Assembly: GCF_013284055.1 (NCBI RefSeq)
Contig: NZ_CP054143.1
Coordinates: forward strand, 1,488,001 to 1,552,000
Reading direction: 5' to 3'
Length of the DNA stretch: 64,000 nt
Source: Deefgea piscis
GTDB lineage: Bacteria; Pseudomonadota; Gammaproteobacteria; Burkholderiales; Chitinibacteraceae
Shown one piece after another: positions 9,111 through 18,008 of the stretch. The notes below the pieces were generated by a model that had not been told where the DNA came from, ran no database searches, and saw only the letters and a program-made list of their open reading frames with translations. The translations under genes and the position numbers were made by a program. Numbering within the stretch: the stretch's first letter is position 1; the number at the start of each line of letters is the position of its first letter.

Positions 9111-10233
9111 TTCAGTTGGCATCGTTACCCCGCAAAAATGGGTGTTTGAGGAGCCGATCACACTGTCATCGGGCGCCGTATTACCGCGCTATGAGTTGAT
9201 GGTGGAAACCTATGGTGAGCTTAATGCCGATAAATCGAATGCGATTTTGATTTGTCACGCTTTGTCGGGCCATCATCATGTGGCGGGTTACCACACGGCG
9301 GAGGATAAAGCCCCGGGTTGGTGGGACAGTATGATTGGGCCGGGCAAGCCGATTGATACCAATCGCTTTTTTGTCATTGGCGTGAATAATCTGGGGGGGT
9401 GTCACGGCTCAACTGGTCCTTCGAGTATTAATCCGGCGACGGGTGAGCCGTATGGCTCGGCTTTTCCGGTGGTTTTGGTGCGTGATTGGGTGGAGACACA
9501 AGCGCGCTTGGCCGATCGTTTAGGGATCCAACAATTTGCGGCAGTTATTGGCGGCAGCTTGGGGGGTATGCAGGCACTACGCTGGTCAATCACATATCCT
9601 GAGCGTATACGTCATGCTTTAGTCATTGCGTCTGCACCGAAGTTAACCACGCAGAATATTGCGTTTAATGATGTGGCCCGCCAAGCTATATTGACTGATC
9701 CTGAATTTCATGGCGGCGACTTTTACCAGCATGGCGTCGTGCCTCGGCGTGGACTGCGCTTAGCGCGCATGCTCGGGCATATTACTTATTTGTCTGATGG
9801 TGGCATGGGCGAGAAATTTGGTCGCTTATTGCGTACCGGTGAATACCAATATGGCTTTGACGTTGAATTCGAAATCGAATCGTATTTACGTTATCAAGGC
9901 GATAAATTTGCCAATGTGTTTGATGCCAATACCTATTTATTAATGACCAAAGCATTGGATTATTTTGATCCGGCACGGCATTACGGTGGCAGTTTGGCAG
10001 AGGCGATGCGGCAGGCAAAAGCCAAGTTTTTGGTGGTGTCATTTACCACCGATTGGCGTTTTGCCCCAGCGCGCTCGCGTGAAATTGTAAAAGCTTTGCT
10101 CGACGCCGATCGAACCGTCTCATACGCCGAGATTGAATCGCAGCACGGGCACGATGCCTTTTTAATGCAAGATGCGCCGTATATGAATGTGATGCGCGCC
10201 TATTTAAACAATGTGGCGAAGGAGCTGGTGTAA
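9103..10233 (+). CDS. metX: Homoserine O-acyltransferase MetX
   Basis: Alpha/beta-hydrolase enzyme that acylates homoserine, the first committed step to methionine. The 376-residue product has the nucleophile elbow GGSLGGMQ with Ser152, and the acid and base at Asp317 (TTDWRF) and His350 (HGHDAFL). I start at GTG 9103, inside the waaL end, because AAAGGAG at 9088-9094 lies at proper spacing; the longer frame from 9046 would read through waaL. Whether acetyl- or succinyl-CoA is used cannot be decided here, as both occur in this family. Overlaps metW by one base. Confidence 0.95.
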   Translation: MSDSVGIVTPQKWVFEEPITLSSGAVLPRYELMVETYGELNADKSNAILICHALSGHHHVAGYHTAEDKAPGWWDSMIGPGKPIDTNRFFVIGVNNLGGCHGSTGPSSINPATGEPYGSAFPVVLVRDWVETQARLADRLGIQQFAAVIGGSLGGMQALRWSITYPERIRHALVIASAPKLTTQNIAFNDVARQAILTDPEFHGGDFYQHGVVPRRGLRLARMLGHITYLSDGGMGEKFGRLLRTGEYQYGFDVEFEIESYLRYQGDKFANVFDANTYLLMTKALDYFDPARHYGGSLAEAMRQAKAKFLVVSFTTDWRFAPARSREIVKALLDADRTVSYAEIESQHGHDAFLMQDAPYMNVMRAYLNNVAKELV

Positions 10234-10850
10234 TGGCTGAACTCATAAATCTTCGTCCTGACTTAAAGCATATTGCGCAGTTGATTAAGCCAGCATCTCG
10301 GGTGTTGGATTTGGGCTGCGCTGATGGTGAGTTATTGGCTTGGCTGCAAGCGAATAAACAAGTGCGCGGCATTGGCGTTGATGTCGATGTGAATTCGATT
10401 GTGCATTGCGTTGAAAAAAATCTGAACGTGATTCAAGCCGATATGGAAAGCGGTTTGCAGCATTTTGAAGACGGCAGTTTTGACTTTGTGGTGTTGTCGC
10501 TGACGATTCAATCGATGCATAACGTCGAGCTAATTTTGCAAGAAATGCTGCGCGTTGGCCGCTGCGGGATTGTGACCTTTCCAAATTTTGGCTATTGGGA
10601 AAACCGCTGGCAAATCCTTAAAGGGCAAATGCCAGTCTCGGAAACCATTCCTTATGAATGGTATAACACGCCGAATATTCATTTTTGTACCGTGAATGAC
10701 TTTAGCCAGTTGCTCGCAAAATTAGGCATGCAAGTGGATGGCCAAGTGGTGTTGCATCAAGGTGAACCAGTCAATTTTCTGCCTAATTTATTGGGTAGTT
10801 TGGCGCTGGTGCAGTTTAGTCAAACTAAACGTCAACAGACCCTAGGGTAA
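10233..10850 (+). CDS. metW: Methionine biosynthesis protein MetW
   Basis: SAM-methyltransferase-fold partner of MetX, found next to it in many Proteobacteria and needed for full MetX activity there. The 205-residue protein has the class I SAM motif VLDLGCADGELL near residues 24-35 and FPNFGYWENR further on. Its start overlaps the metX stop (TAATG), so the two are coupled. The last residues (KRQQTLG) and the approach to the stop are encoded by the end of repeat family 1, so the natural C-terminus was probably a little different. Confidence 0.93.
   Translation: MAELINLRPDLKHIAQLIKPASRVLDLGCADGELLAWLQANKQVRGIGVDVDVNSIVHCVEKNLNVIQADMESGLQHFEDGSFDFVVLSLTIQSMHNVELILQEMLRVGRCGIVTFPNFGYWENRWQILKGQMPVSETIPYEWYNTPNIHFCTVNDFSQLLAKLGMQVDGQVVLHQGEPVNFLPNLLGSLALVQFSQTKRQQTLG
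10822..10845 (-). repeat. Solo end of repeat family 1 in the metW 3' end
   Basis: The complement of the family 1 terminus (AAACGTCAACAGACCCTAG on the plus strand) with no matching partner nearby. It encodes the last residues of MetW; the TAA stop follows three bases later. Confidence 0.8.
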
Positions 10851-10860
10851 TACTTGATAG

Positions 10861-10909
10861 GTGTATTGCCCCGTGTCATTGATAATTATTTCTTCTTAGG
10901 GCTATACCT
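10861..10909. repeat. 49-bp GGGTAT element (degenerate copy)
   Basis: Ends GTGTAT and ATACCT, each one base away from the family ends GGGTAT and ATACCC, and exactly 49 bases long. It fills most of the gap between metW and the next gene, ending 12 bases before its start. Confidence 0.55.
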
Positions 10910-10921
10910 CAAAGGCAAAAC

Positions 10922-11881
10922 ATGAAAGCGATACGCTTTGGCATCATTGGTACCGGCAGTATCGCGCAACGTTTTGTCTCTGGTTTAGCCCATGTCCCGC
11001 AGGCTGAAGCGGTGGCGGTATTTAACCGTACCACCAGCAAAGCCAATCTGTTTGCTGCCGCCAATCAAATACCCCAAATTTATGCCACGCTGGATGAACT
11101 ACTCGCGAGTGACATCGACGCGGTGTATATCGCCACGCCACATCCTAGTCATGCCGCGCTGAGTATCGCGGCGCTCAAAGCAGGCAAAGCGGTGTTGTGT
11201 GAAAAGCCCGCTGCGGTTACTTTGGCCGAGTTGGATGAGGTTATCGCCACTGCGCAAGCGGCGCAGCGCCTTTATATGGAGGCGATGAAGCCGGCGTTTT
11301 TTCCTTTATACCGAGAGATTCGCGAACGCATCGCTGCTGGCGCCATCGGTGAGGTCAAGTTTATTCGGGCGGGTTTTTCGAATCCGACACTGCCTGCTGG
11401 CCACGCAGTGCTCGATCCAGCGCAAGCGGGCGGTGGTTTGCTCGATATTGGCATTTATGCTGCGTTTTTGGCGGTAGATTGGCTGGGCGCGACGAGCGAA
11501 GTGCAAAGCTTAGGGCGAATTGGCGCCACTGGCGTGGATACTTTTGCCAGTTGGCAGAGCCAGCATCAGCATGGGATTAGCCAGCTGTATTGCGGGCTGG
11601 ATGTGGCAGGCAGTGGCGAAGCGCTGATTGCAGGTACGCAGGGCTATGTATTGCTTCACGACAAATGGTGGAATCCCGCACGAGCAACCTTGGTCACGGC
11701 GACTGGCGAACGTGAAGAATTGGCACGCGCGCCGATTGGCTCAGGCCTGAATTACGAAACCGCACATTTTTGCGAGCTGCTGCGATCTGGGCAGCAAGAA
11801 AGCCCTATTTTACCGCACGCGAAAACCCGCGCAGCTTTACAGATGACGCTGCAGTCACGGCAAGCTGTACTGGGTATTTGA
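10922..11881 (+). CDS. Gfo/Idh/MocA family NAD(P)-dependent oxidoreductase
   Basis: Two-domain dehydrogenase acting on a sugar, inositol or dihydrodiol-type substrate. The 319-residue protein opens with a Rossmann motif (FGIIGTGSIAQRF, residues 6-18), has the family CEKP motif near residue 98 that places the catalytic lysine, and a C-terminal alpha/beta domain with GGGLLDIGIYA. It resembles the dihydrodiol dehydrogenase-like subgroup, but the substrate cannot be told. It stands alone between metW and a DUF2185 gene. Confidence 0.85.
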   Translation: MKAIRFGIIGTGSIAQRFVSGLAHVPQAEAVAVFNRTTSKANLFAAANQIPQIYATLDELLASDIDAVYIATPHPSHAALSIAALKAGKAVLCEKPAAVTLAELDEVIATAQAAQRLYMEAMKPAFFPLYREIRERIAAGAIGEVKFIRAGFSNPTLPAGHAVLDPAQAGGGLLDIGIYAAFLAVDWLGATSEVQSLGRIGATGVDTFASWQSQHQHGISQLYCGLDVAGSGEALIAGTQGYVLLHDKWWNPARATLVTATGEREELARAPIGSGLNYETAHFCELLRSGQQESPILPHAKTRAALQMTLQSRQAVLGI

Positions 11882-11918
11882 TACTAAGCCATTCCAATAA
11901 ATGCATAGAGAGAGATAC

Positions 11919-12266
11919 ATGAGTAAAGACTATTTACTAGATGAAAGCCGTATGAAGAAAGTCGCTACTGGTCATGGCCTGTGTGTGGTCAGTGATGAAG
12001 TGACGATTGAAGGCTATCCGGTTGGGTTGATGTATCGAGAAAAGCCCAGCAAAGCTGGCGATAGCGGCTGGCGTTTTTTCTCTGGCTGCGAAGATGACAA
12101 GTTTCTGAACAATCCAAAAAATCACAGCGAATTGGATGTCAACGTCGTCGCCAATTACGACAGCAGCGTGATTGCCTTGCTCGATTCGCCGATTGGCAGC
12201 GTGTTTGAAAAAGGCCCAGATGCTGAGGCTTTTGTCGCGGTGACCGATTGGTCGCCGTTGGATTAA
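11919..12266 (+). CDS. DUF2185 family protein
   Basis: Small soluble protein of 115 residues with the DUF2185 pattern: CVVSDEVTIEGYPVGLMYRE, then GDSGWRFFSGCEDD and a C-terminal acidic stretch. The function of the family is not established; members often sit near toxins or as stand-alone genes, and no toxin is visible here. ATG 11919 is preferred to 11901 because AGAGAGA at 11907-11914 is correctly spaced for it. Followed by a family 3 repeat. Confidence 0.75.
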   Translation: MSKDYLLDESRMKKVATGHGLCVVSDEVTIEGYPVGLMYREKPSKAGDSGWRFFSGCEDDKFLNNPKNHSELDVNVVANYDSSVIALLDSPIGSVFEKGPDAEAFVAVTDWSPLD

Positions 12267-12282
12267 TTTTGATCAAAACTCA

Positions 12283-12366
12283 TTTACCACAGAGGTACTA
12301 AGACTCAGAGTAAAAGCAATTTTATGCTTGGTATTGCTCTGCGCCTTGCTGTGCCTGCGGTGTAAT
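12283..12366. repeat. CACAGAG palindromic repeat, copy 1 (family 3)
   Basis: Imperfect inverted repeat, TTACCACAGAGGTACTAAGA at the left and the complement of a similar sequence at the right (CTGTGCCTGCGGTGTAA), about 84 bases. Better-kept copies are at 52425-52546 and 59731-59830. Confidence 0.7.
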
Positions 12367-12397
12367 TTTTTTCCTCGTTTGAGGATAAGAGGGCCCT

Positions 12398-13531
12398 ATG
12401 CTTCGGATCTCCAGCCAGTTTGACTCAGGTTCTATCGATGTGATCGACGCCAGCGATGCCGCGAATATTCGCCTGCAATTGCGCCCCGATAATGCCTCTG
12501 ACTTTTCGCAGTGGTTTCACTTTCGCTTAACCGGCGCGCGGGATCAGGATTGTACTTTGCGTATTGAAAACGCTGGGCAAAGCGCGTATCCCGATGGTTG
12601 GCCTGATTATCAGGCGGTGGCCAGTTACGATCGCGAGAATTGGTTTCGCGTTGATACCGAATACGATGGGCAAACTTTAAGCATTCAACATACGCCGATG
12701 ACTGATGCGGTGTGGTTTGCTTATTTTGAGCCGTATTCTTGGGAGCGCCATCAAGCCTTGATCGGCAGTGCTTTAAGCTATGCGCCGTGGGTTGATCTAA
12801 TACCCCTTGGGGTAACGCCTGACGACCATGATTTAGACATGCTGCGCGTTGGCATACCCCTCGGGCATAAGAAAAACATCTGGATTACTGCGCGTCAGCA
12901 TCCGGGCGAATCGATGGCTGAATGGTTTGTTGAGGGCTTGCTAGAAACCTTGCTCGATCCAGAAAATGCCGTCGCTCGCCGCTTGCTCGAGCATTGTGTG
13001 TTTTATATCGTCCCGAATATGAATCCCGATGGCAGTGTGCGCGGCAATTTACGCACCAATGCCATGGGGGCGAATTTGAATCGCGAATGGGGTACACCGA
13101 GCTTGGCGCGTAGCCCTGAAGTCTTTTGGGTGCGGGAGAAAATGCAAGAAATCGGCGTCGATGCGTTTTTAGATATTCATGGTGATGAAGCGATTCCACA
13201 TAACTTTGTTGCCGGTTGCGAAGACAACCCGTCGTTTTCTAGCAAACAACGCGATTTGCAAGCCACGTTCAAAGCCGCATGGTTGGCGGCGAGCCCAGAT
13301 TTTCAAACTGAATTTGGCTATACCGATAGCCATTTTGGTCCAGAAACCTTAACGTTGGGTACCAATTGGGTGGGTCACAGCTTTGATTGCTTGGCGTATA
13401 CGGTGGAAATGCCGTTTAAAGATACCGCCAGCCATCCTCTGCCCGAAGTTGGCTGGAATGGTGAGCGATCTAAGCAGTTTGGCGCGAGCGTATTAACGGC
13501 CTTGTTAGCGGTGGCACACCAGTTGAAATAA
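12398..13531 (+). CDS. M14 family zinc carboxypeptidase, cytosolic CCP-like
   Basis: Predicted metallocarboxypeptidase without a signal peptide. The 377-residue protein has an N-terminal beta-sandwich domain as in the cytosolic carboxypeptidase subfamily (about 1-125) and a catalytic domain with Zn ligands His168 and Glu171 (ARQHPGESMAEW), third ligand His261 (DIHGDE) and general base Glu337 (TVEMPFKD). The pattern NPDGSVRGNLRTN adds the substrate-binding Asn-Arg. Bacterial members may trim glutamate or other residues from protein tails; the substrate is unknown. Confidence 0.88.
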   Translation: MLRISSQFDSGSIDVIDASDAANIRLQLRPDNASDFSQWFHFRLTGARDQDCTLRIENAGQSAYPDGWPDYQAVASYDRENWFRVDTEYDGQTLSIQHTPMTDAVWFAYFEPYSWERHQALIGSALSYAPWVDLIPLGVTPDDHDLDMLRVGIPLGHKKNIWITARQHPGESMAEWFVEGLLETLLDPENAVARRLLEHCVFYIVPNMNPDGSVRGNLRTNAMGANLNREWGTPSLARSPEVFWVREKMQEIGVDAFLDIHGDEAIPHNFVAGCEDNPSFSSKQRDLQATFKAAWLAASPDFQTEFGYTDSHFGPETLTLGTNWVGHSFDCLAYTVEMPFKDTASHPLPEVGWNGERSKQFGASVLTALLAVAHQLK

Positions 13532-13550
13532 GCTGTTTGCGGAGTTCGTC

Positions 13551-13898
13551 ATGAATGACCCTAGAGTAACGCAGTTATTGCATGATCTGGCTTTGGCCGA
13601 TGGCGACATACTGGCGATTGTTGAGGCCACCAGAGCGCTGATTTATTCGCAAGTGCCAACGGCCAGCGAGCGTGTGATGTATGGCGGTTTGATGTTTGGC
13701 GACGCCAGCGATTTTTGCGGGGTGTTTGCGTATAAAAATCACGTTTCGCTCGAGTTTGGCCGTGGTTGTGATTTGCAAGACGTCGCAGGCGTGCTCGAAG
13801 GTGGTGGTAAATTTCGTCGGCATATCAAATTGATGCAGGTGGCTGATTTAGAGGCCAAATCGGTGGCGCAATATATTTTTCAGGCGCACGCGCTGTAA
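13551..13898 (+). CDS. DUF1801 family protein
   Basis: Soluble 115-residue protein with the DUF1801 (YdhG-like) fold signature: an N-terminal helix with RALIY, a short strand VMYGGLMF, then FAYKNHVSLEFGRGCDL and a C-terminal GGGKFRRHIKL basic stretch. Function unknown. It starts 19 bases after the carboxypeptidase gene with GGAG at good spacing, so the two are probably cotranscribed. Confidence 0.72.
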   Translation: MNDPRVTQLLHDLALADGDILAIVEATRALIYSQVPTASERVMYGGLMFGDASDFCGVFAYKNHVSLEFGRGCDLQDVAGVLEGGGKFRRHIKLMQVADLEAKSVAQYIFQAHAL

Positions 13899-13940
13899 CT
13901 GATTGGCAGGATGCCACAAGCACGACCCGCCCGAAGCCGT

Positions 13941-13946
13941 TATACT
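13941..13946 (+). promoter_or_regulatory. Possible -10 box before the 56-residue gene
   Basis: TATACT, one base off the consensus, 26 bases before the start codon at 13973. No strong -35 is seen. Confidence 0.4.
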
Positions 13947-13972
13947 GGCCTCACTTTAATCAAGGAGAAGGC

Positions 13973-14143
13973 ATGATGAATGCAAAAATCAAACGTCTGA
14001 CTAAACGCCAACAAAAACGCTATTTATTGCGTGAAGCTGAAAAAGTATTGTGCAATTTGCTGATGAGCCCAACAGCGCCAAGCAATGTGCAAATTGAAGC
14101 TGCAGTTTCAGCGCGCTACAACGAGATTTTTAAATCGGCGTAA
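13973..14143 (+). CDS. Small basic protein of 56 residues, function unknown
   Basis: Short gene with all signs of being real: a strong ribosome-binding site AAGGAGAAG at 13962-13970, a double ATG start, a TATACT box upstream and its own terminator 20 bases after the stop. The product begins MMNAKIKRLTKRQQKRYLLR, so the first half is strongly basic and likely helical; the second half is neutral (SARYNEIFKSA at the end). A basic N-terminus could bind RNA, DNA or ribosomes, but no family is recognised. Confidence 0.72.
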   Translation: MMNAKIKRLTKRQQKRYLLREAEKVLCNLLMSPTAPSNVQIEAAVSARYNEIFKSA

Positions 14144-14163
14144 GCGCCATTGAATCGCCAATC

Positions 14164-14191
14164 AACCCCGTAGCGTGCTGCGGGGTTTTTT
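14164..14191 (+). terminator. Rho-independent terminator after the 56-residue gene
   Basis: Stem AACCCCG / CGGGGTT, extended inward through a T-G wobble by AGC / GCT, followed by a run of T. Confidence 0.88.
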
Positions 14192-14277
14192 ATGTGGCGA
14201 GAATGTGGATTTGTTGTCTTGGCAAAGCCTCACAACAGGCGTAAGTTTAAGACCGTTTCGTCACTTGGGATTTAAAG

Positions 14278-14811
14278 ATGCTTAATCCATTCGCCACTGA
14301 AACAGTGACATTTGAAACCCCGATCGCCATGCTGATTGCTTGCCATGATCGCGTTCGCCAATATGCTGCGCTGACCGAAACCTTGGCGCTGCATCTGCAG
14401 CAGCAAGGCGCCGATGCGGCCGCTGTGGCTGGCGCGCAGTCGATTTTGCGTTACTTTGATATCGCTGCGCCGCTGCATCATCAAGATGAAGATGAGGATT
14501 TATTTCCGGCATTGTTAGAGCATGCGTCACCCATATTGCGCGCAGACATTGAGCAAGTCATGGCTGAACATGCAGAACTCGCTCAGCTTTGGCATCAAGT
14601 TCGCCAAGCTTTATTGGCGGTGATTGCCGGGGATGCCAGCCGCTTGAATTTGGCGCTGGCGCAGTCGTTCGCCAAGCTTTACCCGGCGCATGCCGCCAAA
14701 GAAGAAATTGATATTTATCCTGCGGCAGCGCAATTACTCGACGCCAATTGCTTGGCGCAATTAGGTAAAAATATGGCCGCACGGCGAACCGATGCAGCCC
14801 GTAGTGCGTGA
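14278..14811 (+). CDS. Hemerythrin-like HHE domain protein
   Basis: Four-helix bundle protein predicted to hold a di-iron centre for oxygen or NO sensing or for iron handling. The 177-residue sequence has histidine and acidic ligands in the expected order: ACHDRVRQY, LHHQDEDEDLFPALLEH, VMAEHAELAQLW and YPAHAAKEEIDIYP. No signal peptide or fused signalling domain. The ribosome-binding site is weak. It converges on the dienelactone hydrolase-like gene. Confidence 0.85.
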   Translation: MLNPFATETVTFETPIAMLIACHDRVRQYAALTETLALHLQQQGADAAAVAGAQSILRYFDIAAPLHHQDEDEDLFPALLEHASPILRADIEQVMAEHAELAQLWHQVRQALLAVIAGDASRLNLALAQSFAKLYPAHAAKEEIDIYPAAAQLLDANCLAQLGKNMAARRTDAARSA

Positions 14812-14817
14812 ATGGCA

Positions 14818-14841
14818 CGTGGCGAGGAGCACTTCGCCACG
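14818..14841. terminator. Hairpin between converging genes
   Basis: Arms CGTGGCGA and TTCGCCACG between the hemerythrin-like and dienelactone hydrolase-like stop codons. There is no T run on either side, so it may slow polymerase or protect 3' ends rather than act as a full terminator. Confidence 0.4.
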
Positions 14842-14848
14842 CTGCAGT

Positions 14849-15589
14849 TTAGGCGCGCAAGCGGCGGCTAAATAAGTCGAGTGCCAGTTGATTACCTAAG
14901 CCGGCTAGTTGTGGGTCATAACGCTCGCCTTCGTCGCGCATAAAGGCGTGTGGGCCGTTAAATTCATGCCAAGTAAAGGTTTTGTCTGCCGCCACCAACC
15001 CTTGGTAAACGCGGGCGCGACCTGGAGCTGGAATATGCGGGTCTTGCTTGCCCCAAATCATTAATAATTCACCGCTGATTTCTGCTAGCCTGTCCATGCT
15101 GTGTTGGCCAGCTTGATTCGGAATCACATGCGTATGCAAATCAGTAGCGTAAAAACACGCGGTGGCTTTGATTTCCGGCTGTAGCGCGGCGCGAAATGCT
15201 AAATGGCCGCCAATACAAAACCCCATCGCGCCAAATAAACCGTTATTCCACGGCAGGGTTTTCGCCCAAGCAATCAGTGCCGCATTGTCCGAATCATAGC
15301 CTTCGATCGACTTGGCCATTTTGTCGGCATTGCCTTTATCGCGACCGGCATCGTCATACGCCAATACGGTGCCAATGGGATTGAGCTCGTGAAACACTTC
15401 GGGCACCAATACGTTGTAGCCATAGCCGGCAATCAAACGCGCTGCGCGTTCAATCGGGCCGGTTTGCTGGAAAATCTCGGAATAAAACAAAATCGTAGGG
15501 TATTGCCGGCCATCGCTGGGCTGGTGTAGGTAAGTGCGCATTACCCCTGTTGGCGTTGCTAGGTCGTGGCTGGTGCTTTGAATGATCAT
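14849..15589 (-). CDS. Dienelactone hydrolase family protein
   Basis: Alpha/beta hydrolase with a cysteine nucleophile. The 246-residue protein shows GFCIGGH with Cys125, Asp182 (WGKQDPH) and His213 (GPHAFMRD) as the catalytic triad. Members hydrolyse lactones or small esters; the true substrate is unknown. I start at ATG 15589: GAGGA on the minus strand is well spaced for it, while the longer frame begins with a TTG that overlaps that site. Confidence 0.86.
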   Translation of the reverse strand: MIIQSTSHDLATPTGVMRTYLHQPSDGRQYPTILFYSEIFQQTGPIERAARLIAGYGYNVLVPEVFHELNPIGTVLAYDDAGRDKGNADKMAKSIEGYDSDNAALIAWAKTLPWNNGLFGAMGFCIGGHLAFRAALQPEIKATACFYATDLHTHVIPNQAGQHSMDRLAEISGELLMIWGKQDPHIPAPGRARVYQGLVAADKTFTWHEFNGPHAFMRDEGERYDPQLAGLGNQLALDLFSRRLRA

Positions 15590-15689
15590 CGTGCTGGTCC
15601 TCAAATTGATTGGCGGTGGTTGTGCGTCATTACTTTAGTCCAGCCTGTGACAGTATGCTGGCTGTAAGTAGGCGTTGGCTTTAGCCTGC

Positions 15690-15711
15690 AAAAAACGCCC
15701 CGAAGGGCGTT
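15690..15711 (-). terminator. Rho-independent terminator after purC
   Basis: Stem AACGCCC / GGGCGTT with a 4-base loop (minus-strand TTCG) and six T on the minus strand after the stem, a few bases past the purC stop. Confidence 0.9.
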
Positions 15712-15714
15712 AGT

Positions 15715-16593
15715 TTATTTAGTCAGTTTTTCCAGCGCTTCGCGGTATTTGGCGGCAGTTTTTTCTGCTACTGCTTGCGGTAGTGCTGGTGCTGGTGGGG
15801 TTTTGTCCCAACCGGTGGTTTCTAGCCAGTCGCGAACGAATTGCTTATCGTAGCTCGGCGGGTTGCTGCCCGGTTGGTATTGGTCTGCAGGCCAGAATCG
15901 GCTTGAGTCAGGGGTCAATGCCTCGTCCATTAGGCATAAGGTGCCGTTTTCATCGAGGCCAAATTCAAATTTGGTGTCCCCAATGATAATGCCACGCGTA
16001 GCAGCGTATTCGCTGGCGGTTTTGTACAGCAAAATCGCGGTGGCGCTCACCTTAGCGGCGAGTTCCGCGCCCAAGATTTCTTCGCAACGGGCATAGCTGA
16101 TGTTTTCGTCGTGATCACCCAATTCGGCCTTAGTCGATGGGGTGAAGATGGGTTCTGGCAATTTATCGGCTTCACGTAAACCGGCAGGTAAAGGGATGCC
16201 ACAGATAGTATTGCTCTGTTGGTATTCTTTCCAGCCGCTGCCAGCGATATACCCACGTACAATGGCTTCAACTGGGACGGGTTTGAGGCGTTTACACACC
16301 ACGGCGCGGCCGACGACTTGCGGTAGATCTTCGGCAGAAACCACGTCTTCGGGCTGATCACCAGTGAAATGGCTAGGCACCACGTCTTTGAGTTTTTCAA
16401 ACCAAAAATTAGAAATCGCAGTCAGAATTTTGCCTTTTTCTGGAATCGGTTCGGCCAAAATAACGTCGAATGCCGAGAGACGATCGGTGGCGATCATTAA
16501 CATACGTTGGTCGTCGATTTCGTACAGGTCACGCACTTTGCCAGAATAGATTTTTTTCAGGCTAGTGAGGTTGGTCGTAGTAAGGCCGGACAT
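15715..16593 (-). CDS. purC: Phosphoribosylaminoimidazole-succinocarboxamide synthase PurC
   Basis: Purine synthesis enzyme joining CAIR and aspartate with ATP to make SAICAR. The 292-residue protein has the N-terminal [17 protein letters not shown]-binding signature, [17 protein letters not shown] and the [14 protein letters not shown] motif near the end. It is of the longer bacterial/yeast-like type rather than the short E. coli type. Start at ATG 16593 with GGAGAT before it; the longer frame to 16638 has no support. Same strand as purK and purE but separated by two other genes. Confidence 0.96.
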   Translation of the reverse strand: MSGLTTTNLTSLKKIYSGKVRDLYEIDDQRMLMIATDRLSAFDVILAEPIPEKGKILTAISNFWFEKLKDVVPSHFTGDQPEDVVSAEDLPQVVGRAVVCKRLKPVPVEAIVRGYIAGSGWKEYQQSNTICGIPLPAGLREADKLPEPIFTPSTKAELGDHDENISYARCEEILGAELAAKVSATAILLYKTASEYAATRGIIIGDTKFEFGLDENGTLCLMDEALTPDSSRFWPADQYQPGSNPPSYDKQFVRDWLETTGWDKTPPAPALPQAVAEKTAAKYREALEKLTK

Positions 16594-16671
16594 ACAGATC
16601 TCCAGAAGCAGCGGATGCCTTGGTCGTTGGCTGACCAAGATTCAGAAATTGAGGCCGCTATTTTGCCTGAA

Positions 16672-17214
16672 TTAGTGCTGCTCTGCATGACTGCGCAGTG
16701 TTCTTTCTGAGCTGGCTTCGATTTCGTCGAGGATTTTTTCTAGACGGAAAACTTTCGCGCCTTCTGCGCGATGATCTAAACGCGTTTCCCAACCGGCGAT
16801 GGTAAAGCCTAGGCGCTGATAAAATGCCAGCCCAATTGGATTGCTTTCAAAGCAAATCGTGGCCAAGGTGTGCGATTGGTAGCGCTCTTTGGCAATCGTT
16901 TGTAAGGCGCAGATCAAAAAATGCGCCACACCACTGCGGCGGTGATCGGGATGAACGATGAAATGCCCAATCCACGTTTTTTGTGCGCGCGGATTATACA
17001 GATTGGCAAAGCCCACCACACGGTTTTGATCGCAAACGACAAAGCTTTCTTCGTGACTCGCTAAGTGCTCGACCAATTGCAGTGTTTCGGCAGGCCACGC
17101 CGCGCGTGGAAAAACGTAGCGTAATTCTTCGGCTGATCGAGCCCATGAAACGACAAAAAGTAGATCGTCCAGTGCTGCGCGGCGAAATGTGTATTGAGTG
17201 GGTTCGGGCATCAT
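16672..17214 (-). CDS. GNAT family N-acetyltransferase
   Basis: Acetyl-CoA dependent acetyltransferase of 180 residues. The fold is visible from the N-terminal FRRAALDDLLFV strand-helix, the IGHFIVHPDHRRSGVAHFL acetyl-CoA motif A (near residues 83-101) and the late NPIGLAFYQRLGFTIAG motif B. Substrate unknown. It lies between purC and the AlkD-like gene on the same strand. Confidence 0.85.
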   Translation of the reverse strand: MMPEPTQYTFRRAALDDLLFVVSWARSAEELRYVFPRAAWPAETLQLVEHLASHEESFVVCDQNRVVGFANLYNPRAQKTWIGHFIVHPDHRRSGVAHFLICALQTIAKERYQSHTLATICFESNPIGLAFYQRLGFTIAGWETRLDHRAEGAKVFRLEKILDEIEASSERTLRSHAEQH

Positions 17215-17282
17215 TTACACCATGGCAACGAAAGAATAGATTGATGTTAACTGATGCTTGTTAGTGTAACGAGATTTTCTAC

Positions 17283-18008
17283 TTAGATACTCTGAAGGTG
17301 TTGCTTGAGTGCTTCGCGGCGCGATAGCGGCGACAACGCGGTTTGTGCGACAAATTGCTGCACTGCCAGCAAATCCGTGCGGGCGTATTGCCTTAGCGCC
17401 CAACCAATGGCTTTGCGAATAAAAAAATCAGCGTCAGCGGCGTTAACCCGGCAGGCGTGAAAGAGCCGATCGGTATCGGTATTGGTTTTCCAATTAAGCT
17501 GATACAGAATCGCCGTGCGGCGTAGCCATAAATTCGGTGAGGTAGGCCATTGATCGAGCTGAGCAAGTAGCTCTGGCTGATGGCGAGCGAGTTCGCCAAC
17601 GACTTTACTGGCGAGCGTATCGACGCTATCCCACCAGCTTTGGGAGCAAATCAATTGCTCGATGACCGGTATTGCTGCAAGACTGAGCTTGGCTTGGCCG
17701 CGGATCAGTAACTCGATGGCGCAATAGTGGTATTCACGTTCAGCTTGTTGCCACAGCGCTTGAGCGAGCTTGAGCAAGTCGCTTTCGCTATATTGCTGTG
17801 CGGCAGAGATTTCGATGGCTTGAATCAGTTTGCGACGAACAGGTGTTGGTATGCCGATGAAGCTAAATTGATGCCGCATATAGGCGGACATACCCGCTGC
17901 CCGAATTGGATCTGCTGCGCGATTGAGCTGCTGCTGATAGGCCGCTAAATCGCACGCTAGGGTCTGTTGACGTTGGGGGTGCAAGCGCGGTGGCAAACCC
18001 AAAGTCAT
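17283..18008 (-). CDS. DNA alkylation repair protein (AlkD-like HEAT-repeat glycosylase)
   Basis: Predicted DNA glycosylase of the AlkC/AlkD superfamily (COG4912), made of HEAT-like helical repeats that grip damaged DNA. The 241-residue protein has FIGIPTPVRRKL, the central WWDSVDTLASKVVG and the FFIRKAIGWALRQYA motif, all typical of the family. The start at ATG 18008, its TGAGG ribosome-binding site and the first residues (MTLGLPPRLHPQRQQTLA) come from a short family 1 repeat inserted at 17957-18018. It begins 10 bases after the purK stop. Confidence 0.84.
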   Translation of the reverse strand: MTLGLPPRLHPQRQQTLACDLAAYQQQLNRAADPIRAAGMSAYMRHQFSFIGIPTPVRRKLIQAIEISAAQQYSESDLLKLAQALWQQAEREYHYCAIELLIRGQAKLSLAAIPVIEQLICSQSWWDSVDTLASKVVGELARHQPELLAQLDQWPTSPNLWLRRTAILYQLNWKTNTDTDRLFHACRVNAADADFFIRKAIGWALRQYARTDLLAVQQFVAQTALSPLSRREALKQHLQSI

